From positions 3,596,001 to 3,660,000 of the forward strand of contig NZ_CP021235.1 in NCBI RefSeq assembly GCF_003585765.1: a stretch of DNA of 64,000 nt, written 5' to 3'. This document shows positions 1 through 9,290 of this stretch, piece after piece. The notes under the pieces were generated by a model. It was given only the letters and a program-made list of their open reading frames with translations, was not told the origin of the DNA and ran no database searches. This DNA comes from Pontibacter actiniarum (GTDB lineage: Bacteria; Bacteroidota; Bacteroidia; Cytophagales; Hymenobacteraceae). The translations under genes were made by a program, and so were the position numbers. Numbering within the stretch: position 1 is the first letter of the stretch; every line of letters begins with the position of its first letter.

Positions 1-385
1 CGGCCAGCTGGGTAAACAGCAGCAGGTTGCGCTTCAGGTTCGAGGCATCGGCGGTAACAATAACAAGATCGGGAAAGTGCTTGGAGGCCGGGTCGTAGAG
101 CAGGTCCGTAATCACGCGCTCATCCAGCGACTTTGGATAAAGGCTGTAAGTGCCCGGCAGGTCAATAATCTCCGCCCGCAGGTGCGAGGTGAGCTGGCTG
201 TAGCCGGTCTTTTTATCAACTGTAACCCCCGGGAAATTGCCCACCTTCTGGTTAAGGCCGGTAAGCTGGTTAAAGAGCGAGGTCTTGCCCGAGTTCGGAT
301 TACCGATAAGGGCAATCTTAGCCACTGCTTTGCTGGCAGAGGGGCTCTTGGGCTGCTTTATTTCTGGTTGGGTAGCTACAGTCAT
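1..385 (-). CDS. feoB: Ferrous iron transport protein B, N-terminal part (cut by window edge)
   Basis: FeoB is the inner-membrane Fe(II) transporter with an N-terminal G-protein domain. Only the first 128 residues lie in the window. They show the G1 loop GNPNSGKT (residues 28-35), a G2-like segment VGNFPGVTV (48-56) and the G3 motif DLPGTYSL (75-82), all typical of FeoB. The stop and the whole membrane part lie beyond base 1. The ATG at 385 sits 9 bp after the feoA stop, so the two genes are cotranscribed in the order feoA-feoB. A ~20-residue hydrophilic tail precedes the G domain. Confidence 0.93.
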   Translation of the reverse strand, partial: MTVATQPEIKQPKSPSASKAVAKIALIGNPNSGKTSLFNQLTGLNQKVGNFPGVTVDKKTGYSQLTSHLRAEIIDLPGTYSLYPKSLDERVITDLLYDPASKHFPDLVIVTADASNLKRNLLLFTQLA

Positions 386-394
386 GAAAAAAAC

Positions 395-646
395 TTACTG
401 CTTGAGTAAAATGGTCTCGGCTTCGTCTAAGCGCAGCGAAAGGGTGTAGTTGTTCACAATGATGGTGATCGGGTCGCCGAACGGGGCACGGCTGTTCATC
501 TTCACCTCGGTACCGGGGATACACCCCATCTCAAGCAGCTTCAGGCCCATTTCCGGGTCCTGGAGGCAGCAAATTACGCCTTGTTCTCCTATTTTCAGGT
601 CGCGTACTGATTTACGTCCTTTATGCTCTTCTACCGTGTGCTGCAC
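395..646 (-). CDS. feoA: FeoA family iron-transport accessory protein
   Basis: This 83-residue protein matches FeoA, a small cytoplasmic SH3-like protein that works with FeoB in Fe(II) uptake. The pattern 'MGLKLLEMGCIPGTEVKM' followed by 'PFGDPITIIV' and 'LSLRLDEAETI' is the usual FeoA fold. It lies directly upstream of feoB, 9 bp apart on the same strand. Many bacteria fuse FeoA to FeoB; here they are separate genes. Recognition is by family pattern only. Confidence 0.93.
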   Translation of the reverse strand: MQHTVEEHKGRKSVRDLKIGEQGVICCLQDPEMGLKLLEMGCIPGTEVKMNSRAPFGDPITIIVNNYTLSLRLDEAETILLKQ

Positions 647-685
647 CTCTTACCTGTTTTTATTTAGACTGCTTATAAACAACTG

Positions 686-716
686 CAAGTTACGAGGTGT
701 TCAACTTTATTGCAAA
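686..716 (-). promoter_or_regulatory. Candidate Bacteroidota promoter for feoAB
   Basis: On the minus strand TTTG is followed, 20 nt later, by TAACTTG, close to the -33 TTTG / -7 TAnnTTTG pair of Bacteroidota sigma factors (one T of the -7 element is missing). It would start a transcript about 35-40 nt before the feoA start codon. No Fur box was recognised by eye. Confidence 0.35.
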
Positions 717-827
717 AGAATTGGGAATTAGAACAGCTTAAGATTTATACCGCTGATTAACAATCAGTTGGAAACACTTCCTCCTGCCCTCCTATTTCTC
801 CTCTCTCCCGATCCGCCGTTCGCACGC

Positions 828-3284
828 TTACTCGGCATAAAACACCCGCTTCACCCGCGTGCTGACATTGGTGAGCAGCTCGTAGGGGATGGTGCCGATG
901 CTCTGGGCCAGCTCTACCAGGGTTAGCTGCGGCCCAAACACAATGGCTACATCGCCGGCTTTTACGGCAACACCGGTTACGTCTACCATGCACATATCCA
1001 TGCACACGTTGCCGATGAGCGGGCAGCGGTGGCCGTTGATGAGCACCTGCCCCACCCCGTTACTGAAGCGGCGGTCGTAGCCGTCGGCATAGCCAATGGC
1101 AATGGTGGCCGTGGTTCTGTCGGAGCTGGCGATGCCTTTGCGGCTGTAGCCGACTGTTTCGCCCTGCTTTATACTTTTCACCTGCGATACAGTCGTCTTC
1201 AGGGTGCTTACCGGCCGCAGCGCCTCCTGCTCCGAGCCTGTGGCTTCTACCCCGTACAGGCCAATGCCCAGCCGCACCATGTCCAGCTGGTGCTCCGGAA
1301 AGCGCACAATACCGGCAGAGTTCAGGATATGCTTGATCACCTTGTACTTGAGCCGCTCCTCCACGGCCGCCGCCATACTTCTGAAACGGGAAACCTGCAG
1401 CTGCGAGAAATCGTTGTGGACGGCCTCGTCGGCACCGGCAAGGTGGCTGAACGTGCTGGCCACCTGCACCTGCGGATAACGGTGCAGCAGCTCAAAAAGC
1501 GCCTCAAAGTCCTCGGGCACAAATCCGAGGCGGTGCATGCCCGTATCCAGCTTCAGGTGGATTTTATACGTTGCCTCCGGCTCCAGCGAGGAAACAAAGT
1601 CCTGCAGCTGCTCTACCGAGTAAATCTCGGGCTCCAGGTTGTACTGCCGCAGCTTTGCGAAGCTGTCCTGCGAGGGGTTCATCACCATAATAGGCAGTGT
1701 GATACCGTTTTCGCGCAGGGCCACGCCTTCGTCAACGTAGGCGACAGCCAGATAGTCCACCCGGTGAAACTGCAGCAGGTTGGCCACCTCAAAGCTGCCG
1801 CTGCCGTAGGCGAACGCCTTTACCATCACCATCAGCTTAGTAGCCGGGGCAACTCTGGAGCGGTAGTAGTTCAGGTTGTGCACCAGCGCATCCAGGTTTA
1901 CCTCCAGCACCGTGCCGTGCACCTTCTGCTGAAACGCCTGCACGATCTTCTCAAAGCCAAACACACGGGCGCCTTTCACCAAAATCAGCTCGCCCCGGAA
2001 AGAGCTTGCATCGAAAGCCTGCAAAAAATCAGCGGTGGAAGTATAAAAGCTGCCCTGCGGGAACAGGTGCGCGTACTTGCTGATAGTGGGGCCGATGCCG
2101 ATCAGGCGCTGCACCTTGTGTGCCTGTGCCAGCCCTGCCACCTTCTCGTAAAGCTGCTCCTCCGGCAACCCCGACTCCAGCACATCCGACAGAATAAGCG
2201 TGCGCCGCCCCCGCTGCGGCTGGCTTGCCTGCAGGTCCAGCGCGATGGCGAGGCCTGCCAGGTCGTTGTTGTAGGTATCGTCGATCAGGTAGCAGCCGTT
2301 AATGGCCTCCTTCATTTCCAGGCGCATCGCCACCGGGTGCAGGCGGTCCAGGCGGTCCTGCACCTCGGAAAGAGGCAGGCGGCGGTACAGCAGCAGAGCC
2401 AGGCAGTGCAGCGCGTTTTCTACCGAGGCCTCATCGGTAAACGGAATGGCCAGCCGCTGCTTCTCGCCCTGATACGTGTACACCACAATTGTTTTTTGCC
2501 CGGCAGTGGTCGTGGCGTTGATAAACAGGTTAGCCTCCGGCTGATGGCGGCTCCAGGTAAAGGACTTTATACCCTGTGCCTGTACCGCCTGATGCAGCAG
2601 CTCATAGTCGGCGCAGTAAAACAGCAGCTCCACGCCCTGGAACAGCTTCAGCTTCTCTGCTATTTTTTGCTCGCGGGAGGCAAAGCCTTCGTCGTGGGCG
2701 CTGCCAACGTTGGTAAAGACACCGAGGGTCGGCTGAATCACTTGTTGCAGCCTCTCCATTTCCCCTGGCTGCGAAATGCCCGCCTCAAAAATAGCCAGGG
2801 TGTGGTTTGGCTGCAGCTGCCACACGCTCAGCGGCACGCCCAGCTGCGAGTTATAGCTGCGCGGGCTCTTCACCACCAGCTCATCGGGGCTCAGCAGCTG
2901 CGACAGCCACTCTTTTACAATGGTTTTGCCGTTGCTGCCCGTCACGCCGATAACCGGGATGCTAAACTGCGACCGGTGCCATGCTGCCAGTTGCTGCAGC
3001 GCCTCCAGGCTACTCTCTACCAGCAGGATGTTGGCCTCCGGGTACCGCGTTGCCAGTTCTCCCGGCTCCCCCTGCTCCACCACAAAAGCCCTTACCCCCT
3101 GCGCGTAGAGCTGCGGCAGGTACTGGTGCCCATCGTTGTATTTCCCCCGAACGGCAAAGAACACCGTGCCGGCCGGCTGGGAGAGCTTGCGGCTGTCGGT
3201 GAGCAGGTGCACGACGGGCAGCGGCTGCACAAATTGTACTTCCCTGCCCTGAACGATGGATTGGAGTTGCTGAAACGTGAGCAT
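828..3284 (-). CDS. Bifunctional MurF ligase / alanine racemase fusion
   Basis: An 818-residue cytoplasmic fusion enzyme for peptidoglycan precursors. Residues 1 to ~450 are UDP-MurNAc-tripeptide:D-Ala-D-Ala ligase (MurF), with the ATP-binding GVTGSNGKT at 113-121. Residues ~455-818 are a fold-type III PLP alanine racemase: the PLP lysine is K489 in VKAFAYG, and GETVGYSRKG carries the likely catalytic tyrosine. The racemase makes D-Ala used to build the D-Ala-D-Ala substrate of the ligase, so the fusion joins consecutive needs of one pathway. MurF-Alr fusions are known in Bacteroidota. Length fits an intact fusion. Confidence 0.95.
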   Translation of the reverse strand: MLTFQQLQSIVQGREVQFVQPLPVVHLLTDSRKLSQPAGTVFFAVRGKYNDGHQYLPQLYAQGVRAFVVEQGEPGELATRYPEANILLVESSLEALQQLAAWHRSQFSIPVIGVTGSNGKTIVKEWLSQLLSPDELVVKSPRSYNSQLGVPLSVWQLQPNHTLAIFEAGISQPGEMERLQQVIQPTLGVFTNVGSAHDEGFASREQKIAEKLKLFQGVELLFYCADYELLHQAVQAQGIKSFTWSRHQPEANLFINATTTAGQKTIVVYTYQGEKQRLAIPFTDEASVENALHCLALLLYRRLPLSEVQDRLDRLHPVAMRLEMKEAINGCYLIDDTYNNDLAGLAIALDLQASQPQRGRRTLILSDVLESGLPEEQLYEKVAGLAQAHKVQRLIGIGPTISKYAHLFPQGSFYTSTADFLQAFDASSFRGELILVKGARVFGFEKIVQAFQQKVHGTVLEVNLDALVHNLNYYRSRVAPATKLMVMVKAFAYGSGSFEVANLLQFHRVDYLAVAYVDEGVALRENGITLPIMVMNPSQDSFAKLRQYNLEPEIYSVEQLQDFVSSLEPEATYKIHLKLDTGMHRLGFVPEDFEALFELLHRYPQVQVASTFSHLAGADEAVHNDFSQLQVSRFRSMAAAVEERLKYKVIKHILNSAGIVRFPEHQLDMVRLGIGLYGVEATGSEQEALRPVSTLKTTVSQVKSIKQGETVGYSRKGIASSDRTTATIAIGYADGYDRRFSNGVGQVLINGHRCPLIGNVCMDMCMVDVTGVAVKAGDVAIVFGPQLTLVELAQSIGTIPYELLTNVSTRVKRVFYAE

Positions 3285-3496
3285 ACATTCTGAGTTATTC
3301 TTGCGCCAAAGATAGGCGAAGGAGTTAGAAAGATAAAGGGTTGCCGGGGCCGTTGAGCCGCCGAAAAGCTGCTTTTGCCCCGCCTCCAGCTAAAGGCCGG
3401 ATCTGCGCCAGCCAAACCCCTGCGGCTAAACCGGCCCGCAAAGGTTTTTCGGCACAAAAATACGCCCGTGCGCCGCCCACCTGCCCCTACTTTCTG

Positions 3497-3504
3497 TACC
3501 TTTG
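3497..3504 (+). promoter_or_regulatory. Candidate -7 element (TACCTTTG) before the RarD-like gene
   Basis: TACCTTTG matches the Bacteroidota -7 consensus TAnnTTTG. It lies 26 bp before the ATG at 3531. No clear TTTG is seen about 20 nt upstream, so this is a half-supported promoter. Confidence 0.35.
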
Positions 3505-3530
3505 CGCACTTTTATACTTGCCGGTTTTCT

Positions 3531-4478
3531 ATGGAAACAACTAACACCAAACCCTACTACGCCGCAGGCCTGGCTGCCTTTGTTATCTGGGGCTTTATAC
3601 CGTTCCCGCTCAAGGCGCTGGCCGCTTACCCCAGCGGGCAGATCCTGTACTTCCGGGTGGCACTGTCGGCGGCACTGCTCCTGCTGATTTCACTGCTTTT
3701 CCGGCGCAAGCAGCTGCAGGCAACCTGGAGGCAGCTAACGTCCTCCTCTACGCGGGAGCGGCGCCTGTTTGCGCTTTTCACCTTCCTGGGCGGCGCCTTG
3801 CTCACCACCAACTGGCTTACGTTTATTTACGTCGTGAACCATATTGATATTCAGACCGGCTCTTTTTCTTACCTGCTGTGCCCTATTATCACCGCTGTGC
3901 TGGGCTTTCTGCTGCTGAAGGAGGAGCTGCGCGTAAACCAGTGGCTGGCGATCGGGCTGAGTGCGCTAAGCTGTGCCCTGGTGGGCAGCGGCGAGATTAC
4001 CAGCCTGCTCTTCAGCTTGCTGATAGCCCTGAGCTACGCCTTTTACCTTATCACGCAGCGCATCCTGAAGGCCTATGACAAGATCGTGCTCCTGAAGCTG
4101 CAGCTGCTCTTGGCTTTTGCCTTTATCGGACCGTTCTATACTTCCTTTGCCGGCGAAGGCGCTGCGCTGGATTCGTACTTTTTCCTGCAGGTGGGCCTGC
4201 TGAGCGCGGGCTTTACCGTGCTGCCGCTGTTCCTGAACCTGTTTGCCCTTAAAGAGCTCACCTCCGGCACCATCGGTATCCTGATGTACATTAACCCGAT
4301 CCTGAATTTTGTGATGGCCTTTTTATACTTTGGAGAACACACAACAGGCACCAAAATAGCAGCCTACCTGCTCATTTTCGTGTCGGTTATCATCTATAAC
4401 CTCCACATCAAAAGCCGGAACAAGGGCGGCGACGGCTTGGTGATTCCGCCTGTGGGCACTACAGCCGTTGTAAAATAA
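3531..4478 (+). CDS. EamA/RarD-like DMT family transporter
   Basis: A 315-residue polytopic inner-membrane protein with about ten hydrophobic segments, of the drug/metabolite transporter superfamily. The opening 'GLAAFVIWGFIPFPLKAL' and 'LLCPIITAVLGFLLLKEELRVNQWLAIGLS' resemble RarD-type EamA proteins. The substrate cannot be told from sequence. The reading frame is open from further upstream, but the ATG at 3531 is chosen because the extra N-terminus is basic and Pro-rich and overlaps a promoter-like TACCTTTG. It is followed at once by a perfect hairpin terminator. Confidence 0.85.
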   Translation: METTNTKPYYAAGLAAFVIWGFIPFPLKALAAYPSGQILYFRVALSAALLLLISLLFRRKQLQATWRQLTSSSTRERRLFALFTFLGGALLTTNWLTFIYVVNHIDIQTGSFSYLLCPIITAVLGFLLLKEELRVNQWLAIGLSALSCALVGSGEITSLLFSLLIALSYAFYLITQRILKAYDKIVLLKLQLLLAFAFIGPFYTSFAGEGAALDSYFFLQVGLLSAGFTVLPLFLNLFALKELTSGTIGILMYINPILNFVMAFLYFGEHTTGTKIAAYLLIFVSVIIYNLHIKSRNKGGDGLVIPPVGTTAVVK

Positions 4479-4516
4479 GAAGGGCCTCACCAACTGCTGC
4501 TGGTGAGGCCCTTCTT
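4477..4516. terminator. Bidirectional hairpin terminator
   Basis: A perfect 16-bp inverted repeat (4477-4492 with 4501-4516) with an 8-nt loop, starting inside the stop codon of the transporter. It separates this gene from the convergent lipoprotein gene ending at 4531. The arms begin AAGAAGGGCC, so either strand ends with a short T-rich 3' side. Confidence 0.85.
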
Positions 4517-4530
4517 ATTCACGGTATCCG

Positions 4531-4878
4531 TTAATAATCTTCGCGGTTTGTCGGCGCGTTAATATCCGGGCGCTGGTTGGGGTTTTCCTTCAGCTGCTTT
4601 TGCATGTCCAGCTGGTGCATCCTGCGCGCCGCGGTGTCCACGTTAGAGGGCATGTCGCCGAACTGGTCGGCCTGCTCCCCGGTTACGGCCGTATCACCGA
4701 TCGGGGCTGGGCGTGGCCGGGCCAGGTTAGCCGCATCTCCGCTCTCGCCAACAATGGCCTCTGAGGTACTGGTGTCGTCGGTCGGGTTGCTTGCGGGGCG
4801 CTCGCCGTTGCAGCCGAAGCCCACAACAGCGGCAAACGCCACAGCCACCCCTGTTTTGAATATATGTGGTGTATGCAT
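4531..4878 (-). CDS. Small putative lipoprotein
   Basis: A 115-residue protein of unknown function. It has a basic start, a hydrophobic stretch and a lipobox-like VVGFGC, so Cys23 is the likely lipidation site. The rest is polar, Asp/Pro/Asn rich and looks disordered, ending in NREDY. No domain is recognised. It stands alone, convergent to the RarD-like gene and downstream of the DUF5686 gene. A role in the envelope is inferred only from the signal. Confidence 0.7.
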   Translation of the reverse strand: MHTPHIFKTGVAVAFAAVVGFGCNGERPASNPTDDTSTSEAIVGESGDAANLARPRPAPIGDTAVTGEQADQFGDMPSNVDTAARRMHQLDMQKQLKENPNQRPDINAPTNREDY

Positions 4879-4985
4879 GTCTATCGTTTCTTGGTTGTTA
4901 GGCTATTTTTAACGACTGTCGCGTTAATAGGTTATGCAGGAGGCCTGTACGGCGCGGGCCCCTCCATCAGCCGTCTCTATCAGGC

Positions 4986-7574
4986 TTAGAACCCGAAGCC
5001 AACCATGATGCCCGTCCTGGCCCTGTTCCCTTCCTGAAACGATGTCACAAAATCCACCCGGAACACTTTAAAGATATGCTCTACCCCGAGCCCCAGCTCC
5101 AGGTAATGGCGCGACTCCTGCGTATTCAGGTAGTTAAGGCTCACCACCTCCTGCCACTTCAGCTTGCGGAACAGCGGTATCTTGTTAAACAGGAAGCCGT
5201 TGAAGTGGTGCTCGTAATGCGCCTCCAGGTAGCGGTTGTTCGTGCTGTAGCGGTAGTAGTCGAGCAGCTGGAAGCCTTCATAAACGCCTGCCACCAACGT
5301 ACGGTTGCCGTTAAAGTGCCTGTAGTCCATCAGGCGCATGTCCTCCTTGCCCCAGAACACAGCGCCCAGCACACTGTACTTGCTGCGGCCCAGCAGGCCA
5401 AAGCTCACGTCGTCGCGAATGCTTAGCCCTGCCGTGTTGTACTGCACATCACTCCCCAGCACCTTCAGGCTGCCTCTGTAGCTCAAGGTAAAGGTCGGGT
5501 AGGTAGAACCCAGGTTGATTTTATCGTCGGGGCGCGAGATGTAGCGCTGGCCCGGCTTAAAGGTCAGAGCGGCGGTCACCGTCAGGGCCTCATGGGGAGT
5601 GAAGGCGGCGTCTTCCAGCTCTGCGTTTACGGGTATGTTAGAGGTAAAGCGGGTTGGCTCATCCTTCTCCCGGTCTTTAAACGTGAAATCGGCGGTGTTC
5701 TCCAGCGGCATGCGGTGCGAATAATCCACCGTGGTACTCAGCCGCACGCCGTTCCAGAGCTCGGTGCGGTAGTGCACCTGCCCAAAGTCGCGTTGGTACA
5801 GTTTCAGGTAGTTGCGCTCAGCCAGTAAGGTGTACAGCGTGTTTACAAAAGGGGAGATGGGGTTTTGGTTGTTGATCTGGTACACATAGCGCCCGCCCTC
5901 CACGCTCACCACACTGTTCCGGAACGGGTCGTAGCTGTAGTTTATGCGCAGTTTGGCGTTCAGCTTTTCGTTGCTGAAACCGTAGCGCACGGCCGGCTCT
6001 ACCTGGTAGGAGCGCCGGTCCTCAAAGCTCCGCAGGTAGTTCAGGCGCACATCTGCCGCCACGCCCTCCACTGTGTTGTACTGCAAAATGCTTGGCCCTC
6101 CCGTCAGGCTCAGCAGCGGGTCGAAACGGTAGAACTTGCGCGCATAGGTGTTGGAGTAAGTATAGCCCCCCAGCAGAAAGCTCCCGAAAGACGGCTTGTT
6201 TCGCACCGCATCCAGCGAGTCCTGGTAAGGTCTGGAGTTCTTGATCACTTCCAGGCTGTCCTTTTTGTGGTAATCCACCACCTCCTCCTGCGTGAGCGGC
6301 ACCGGGCGAACCGATGCCCAGTAGGCTGAGTCGCGCTTGTTTGCGCCTTTCTCTACCAGCAGCACCTCCTTGCTGAACACTTTTTCGCTGATCACGGGCT
6401 GTGCCTCCGCGGCCGCCTCTTCCGGCGCTACCAGTTTATACTTTGCTCTTTTGGGCTGTTTCGCTGCGGTGGCATCTTTTTCGGGCGGCTCCGGCTCTAC
6501 CTCCTCCAGCTTCGGAGGGCGGGCATAGGCCGGCTGCACCTTATAGTTAGAGTACACGCCCATGGCATACCCACCGCCCTTAAAGCCGAGCCCCGCGGCC
6601 TCAAAGCTAAACCGCTGCGACACCGGCAGCCATACTTGCTCAGCAACCGGCGCATACACCTGCCGCACCCGAAGCCAGTCCACGAACTCAATGCCGGCGT
6701 CCTTCGTTAGCCACAGGTCGGTGCTGTGGATGCGCCAGCTGCCGTCTACGATGTAGATGCTCCCGGAGAACACGGGGTCGCTTTTGCGGCGGGGGATGAC
6801 TTTGATTTTGTTGATGGTACGGCCGTTCTCCTCAAACGCCCCCAGGTACTCAAAGCGGTAAAAGAACAGCGCGTTGTTGGCCAGCGGCGATACAAAGCCC
6901 CGCTCGCTCAGGCCCTCCACCTTCAGCAGCGGATCGTAGAAGCTGATATTCATTTCGGAGGCCTGGTTAAAGCTGAAGCCCTTTTTCTGGCCGCTCACTT
7001 TGCTCGATATCATCCGCTCATGAATTTTGTTCGGCTTTTTAAACGCCAGCTCCGACACCGACTCCGACAGGTACACGATTCCCGTGTCCACATCCACCAC
7101 CTTAATCCCCAGCACCTTCGGCGGCACTTTGTCCATGCGGGCCACACTCTTCATGTACACGCGGGCGCTCCACGCTTTTGCCTCGTCGCGGTGGTACTTG
7201 CGCAGCCGGATGGCGTTGCGCATAATGGTGTAGGCGGGGTCTTCGTCGGCGGCTTTTACCACCACCTCCTTCAGGTTCAGCACCTCGGGATGTAGCTGCA
7301 CGTTCAGCTCCTCTGCCCCATCCCCGACGGTAACGGTTTCGGTGTGGGCGCGGTAGCCCACATACTTAAACTCCAGGGTGTAGGTACCGGGGCTGAGCTG
7401 CAGCTGGTACAGGCCCTGGTCGTTGGTGGCGGTGCCGCTGGCTGTTTCTTTGATGTAGATGCTGGCAAAAGGCAGGCCCCGGTTGTTTTCGTCGGTCACG
7501 CGGCCATGCAGCGTACCCGCCATGGTGAGGGTGGGCAAAACAAGCAGCAGCAGGAACAGGTAGTAAGGGCGCAT
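4986..7574 (-). CDS. DUF5686 / carboxypeptidase-regulatory-like domain outer-membrane protein
   Basis: An 862-residue exported protein. Residues 1-19 are a signal peptide. Residues ~20-110 form a carboxypeptidase-D regulatory-like beta sandwich ('GTLHGRVTDENNRGLPFASI', 'YQLQLSPGTYTLEFKYVGY'), as at the N-terminus of many Bacteroidota outer-membrane proteins. The remainder matches DUF5686, with a C-terminal half rich in alternating aromatic/polar strands ending in a hydrophobic Phe (GIMVGFGF), as in beta-barrels. There is a Lys/Glu/Pro-rich linker near residues 345-385. No SusC plug or TonB box is seen. The function is not known. Confidence 0.85.
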   Translation of the reverse strand: MRPYYLFLLLLVLPTLTMAGTLHGRVTDENNRGLPFASIYIKETASGTATNDQGLYQLQLSPGTYTLEFKYVGYRAHTETVTVGDGAEELNVQLHPEVLNLKEVVVKAADEDPAYTIMRNAIRLRKYHRDEAKAWSARVYMKSVARMDKVPPKVLGIKVVDVDTGIVYLSESVSELAFKKPNKIHERMISSKVSGQKKGFSFNQASEMNISFYDPLLKVEGLSERGFVSPLANNALFFYRFEYLGAFEENGRTINKIKVIPRRKSDPVFSGSIYIVDGSWRIHSTDLWLTKDAGIEFVDWLRVRQVYAPVAEQVWLPVSQRFSFEAAGLGFKGGGYAMGVYSNYKVQPAYARPPKLEEVEPEPPEKDATAAKQPKRAKYKLVAPEEAAAEAQPVISEKVFSKEVLLVEKGANKRDSAYWASVRPVPLTQEEVVDYHKKDSLEVIKNSRPYQDSLDAVRNKPSFGSFLLGGYTYSNTYARKFYRFDPLLSLTGGPSILQYNTVEGVAADVRLNYLRSFEDRRSYQVEPAVRYGFSNEKLNAKLRINYSYDPFRNSVVSVEGGRYVYQINNQNPISPFVNTLYTLLAERNYLKLYQRDFGQVHYRTELWNGVRLSTTVDYSHRMPLENTADFTFKDREKDEPTRFTSNIPVNAELEDAAFTPHEALTVTAALTFKPGQRYISRPDDKINLGSTYPTFTLSYRGSLKVLGSDVQYNTAGLSIRDDVSFGLLGRSKYSVLGAVFWGKEDMRLMDYRHFNGNRTLVAGVYEGFQLLDYYRYSTNNRYLEAHYEHHFNGFLFNKIPLFRKLKWQEVVSLNYLNTQESRHYLELGLGVEHIFKVFRVDFVTSFQEGNRARTGIMVGFGF

Positions 7575-7641
7575 GTGCTATGGGTTTAGTGGCAGAAGTT
7601 ATGTACAAAAGTTACACAAGAAACTTCAAGTATCCAGCACC

Positions 7642-7677
7642 TGTTTATACTTTTTATACTTTAAGTGCTGCTATACT
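7642..7677. repeat. Three TATACTT copies in one intergenic stretch
   Basis: Between the DUF5686 start and the end of the next EamA gene the sequence holds TTTATACTT, then TTTTATACTT, then CTATACTT within about 36 bp. This is the densest cluster of the heptamer that recurs through the window. Confidence 0.8.
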
Positions 7678-8567
7678 TCCGTTTCTACTTCTGTAGAGCC
7701 ACTTTCGGCGGCCAGGGTTGCTTTCTTGCTGATCTTATTTTTGTACTGCACGTTCAGGATCACGCCCAGCAGCACGAGCGCCATGCCGACGTAGGTCCAG
7801 GTGTTGAGCAGCTCGCCGAAGAAGAAAAAGCCGAAGAGAAGGGCGTAAACAATGCTGATATAGGTCAGGTTCGCCACCTTGGAGATCTCCTCATGCTGGT
7901 AAGACAGGGTCATGTAGTACTGCCCCAGCTGCGTAAACAGCCCCACCAGCAGGAGCATGGCCCAGTCCCAGCCTTCGGGCTGCACCCAGTTGAACAAAGT
8001 ATACCCCCCCACCACCGGCAGCGTTACAAGCGGAAAGTAGAAGATGATCACCAGGGGGTGCTCCTGCACATTCAGCTTGCGCACAATACTGTAGGCCACA
8101 CCGGTAAAGAAAGCGCTTACCACGCCCAGCCACAGGTAAAGCCCCTCCACATTGGTTTCCACGCCCTCAATCACCAAAACACCCGCAAACGACACCAGAA
8201 AGAAAACCCACTGCCAAAGCCGCACCCGCTCCTTCACTATAAAAATACCCAGTATGGCCGTAAAGATAGGGGACAGGTACTGCAGTGTGGCGGCCGTAGC
8301 CAGCGGTATGTTCTGCAGCACGTTAAAGAACAGGATCAGGGCCACCGCCCCGAAGCCCCCCCGGGCAAAGAGCCATTTGCGGTTGTTGCCCCACACGCTC
8401 ACCCCCGCCCTGCGCAGAAACGCCAGGCTGATCACCAGTGAGATCAGCGACCTGAAGACAATTATCTCCTCCGCCGGAATATGCGGCACCCACTTCACGC
8501 ACACCTGCATCAACGAAAAGAAGAACGTGGACAGCAGCATGTATATAACTCCCTTGGATAGCTTCAT
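7671..8567 (-). CDS. EamA family DMT transporter
   Basis: A 298-residue inner-membrane protein with about ten hydrophobic helices arranged as two EamA repeats. The first starts 'KGVIYMLLSTFFFSLMQVCVKWVPHIPAEEIIVFRSLI'-like (conserved Arg-Ser at the helix 2 start), the second contains 'VGLFTQLGQYYMTLSYQHEE'. The closest general description is a drug/metabolite exporter of unknown substrate. It belongs to a different subgroup from the RarD-like gene at 3531. The C-terminus has a short basic/polar tail. Confidence 0.88.
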   Translation of the reverse strand: MKLSKGVIYMLLSTFFFSLMQVCVKWVPHIPAEEIIVFRSLISLVISLAFLRRAGVSVWGNNRKWLFARGGFGAVALILFFNVLQNIPLATAATLQYLSPIFTAILGIFIVKERVRLWQWVFFLVSFAGVLVIEGVETNVEGLYLWLGVVSAFFTGVAYSIVRKLNVQEHPLVIIFYFPLVTLPVVGGYTLFNWVQPEGWDWAMLLLVGLFTQLGQYYMTLSYQHEEISKVANLTYISIVYALLFGFFFFGELLNTWTYVGMALVLLGVILNVQYKNKISKKATLAAESGSTEVETEV

Positions 8568-8719
8568 TCTTAAACAGTTTTCACTACAAAGGTCTGGGTT
8601 TTGATTGGGCTTTGCTAATTGCCTGGATCAGGATTTGCAGCATGAAAGCACGCACGGGCCGTAACTTAACCGCCCCGCACTAGCCCTCCCAGCGCCTAAC
8701 TTCTTAACTTTATACCGCC

Positions 8720-9268
8720 ATGCCTCCGGCAGAACTATGCGCAGCTGCGGCATGTTTAACGAATGACACTAACGCTATACTTTTGGAGCGACAGAAGAAA
8801 CAGAAAACCTACACCCCTAAAGAGGCCTTGATAAAGGCGGCCGCCTACTGCGCCTACCAGGACCGCACCCAACAGGAGGTGCGCGACAAACTGTACTCTT
8901 ACGGACTGGAACCTGACGACGTGGAGGAGTTGATCGTGCGCCTGAGCCAGGAAAAGCTGATTGATGAGGAGCGCTATGCCCAGAGCTACGTCCGCGGCAA
9001 GTATGGCCTGAAGAAGTGGGGCCGCCGTAAGATTATGCAGGGCCTTAAAGGCAAAGGCATCTCCGACTACTGCGTAAAGCAGGGCCTGAAGGAGATTGAC
9101 CCCGAAGTGTACGAGCAGAACCTGCTACAGCTGCTGGAGAAGAAAAACGCCTCCGAAAAAGAAAAGAACCCCTTCACCCGCCGCCAAAAGCTAACTTACT
9201 TCCTGATGAGCAAAGGCTATGAGAATGACCTGATCCAGGATGCACTGAAGGGCCTGGAGAATAATTAG
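8720..9268 (+). CDS. recX: Regulatory protein RecX
   Basis: A 182-residue cytoplasmic protein of the RecX family, which modulates RecA filaments. The three-helix repeats are visible: 'ALIKAAAYCAYQDRTQQEVRDKLYSYGL', 'VEELIVRLSQEKLIDEERYAQSYV' and 'GLKKWGRRKIMQGLKGKGI', followed by a third repeat near residues 150-180. The ATG at 8720 adds ~25 residues before the conserved region; an internal TTG near 8780 is possible. TAACTTTA just upstream resembles a -7 element. The gene is the last ordinary chromosomal gene before the AT-rich island. Confidence 0.9.
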   Translation: MPPAELCAAAACLTNDTNAILLERQKKQKTYTPKEALIKAAAYCAYQDRTQQEVRDKLYSYGLEPDDVEELIVRLSQEKLIDEERYAQSYVRGKYGLKKWGRRKIMQGLKGKGISDYCVKQGLKEIDPEVYEQNLLQLLEKKNASEKEKNPFTRRQKLTYFLMSKGYENDLIQDALKGLENN

Positions 9269-9290
9269 AAATTTCGTATATTGAGTAAGC

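Noticed and set aside
828..3284. MurF-alanine racemase fusion as a novelty
   Set aside because: Fusions of this kind are known in Bacteroidota.
1029..3293. Long plus-strand open frame (754 codons) opposite murF-alr
   Set aside because: It is a shadow caused by codon composition of the real gene; its protein is Gln/Leu/Val/His-rich with no domain.
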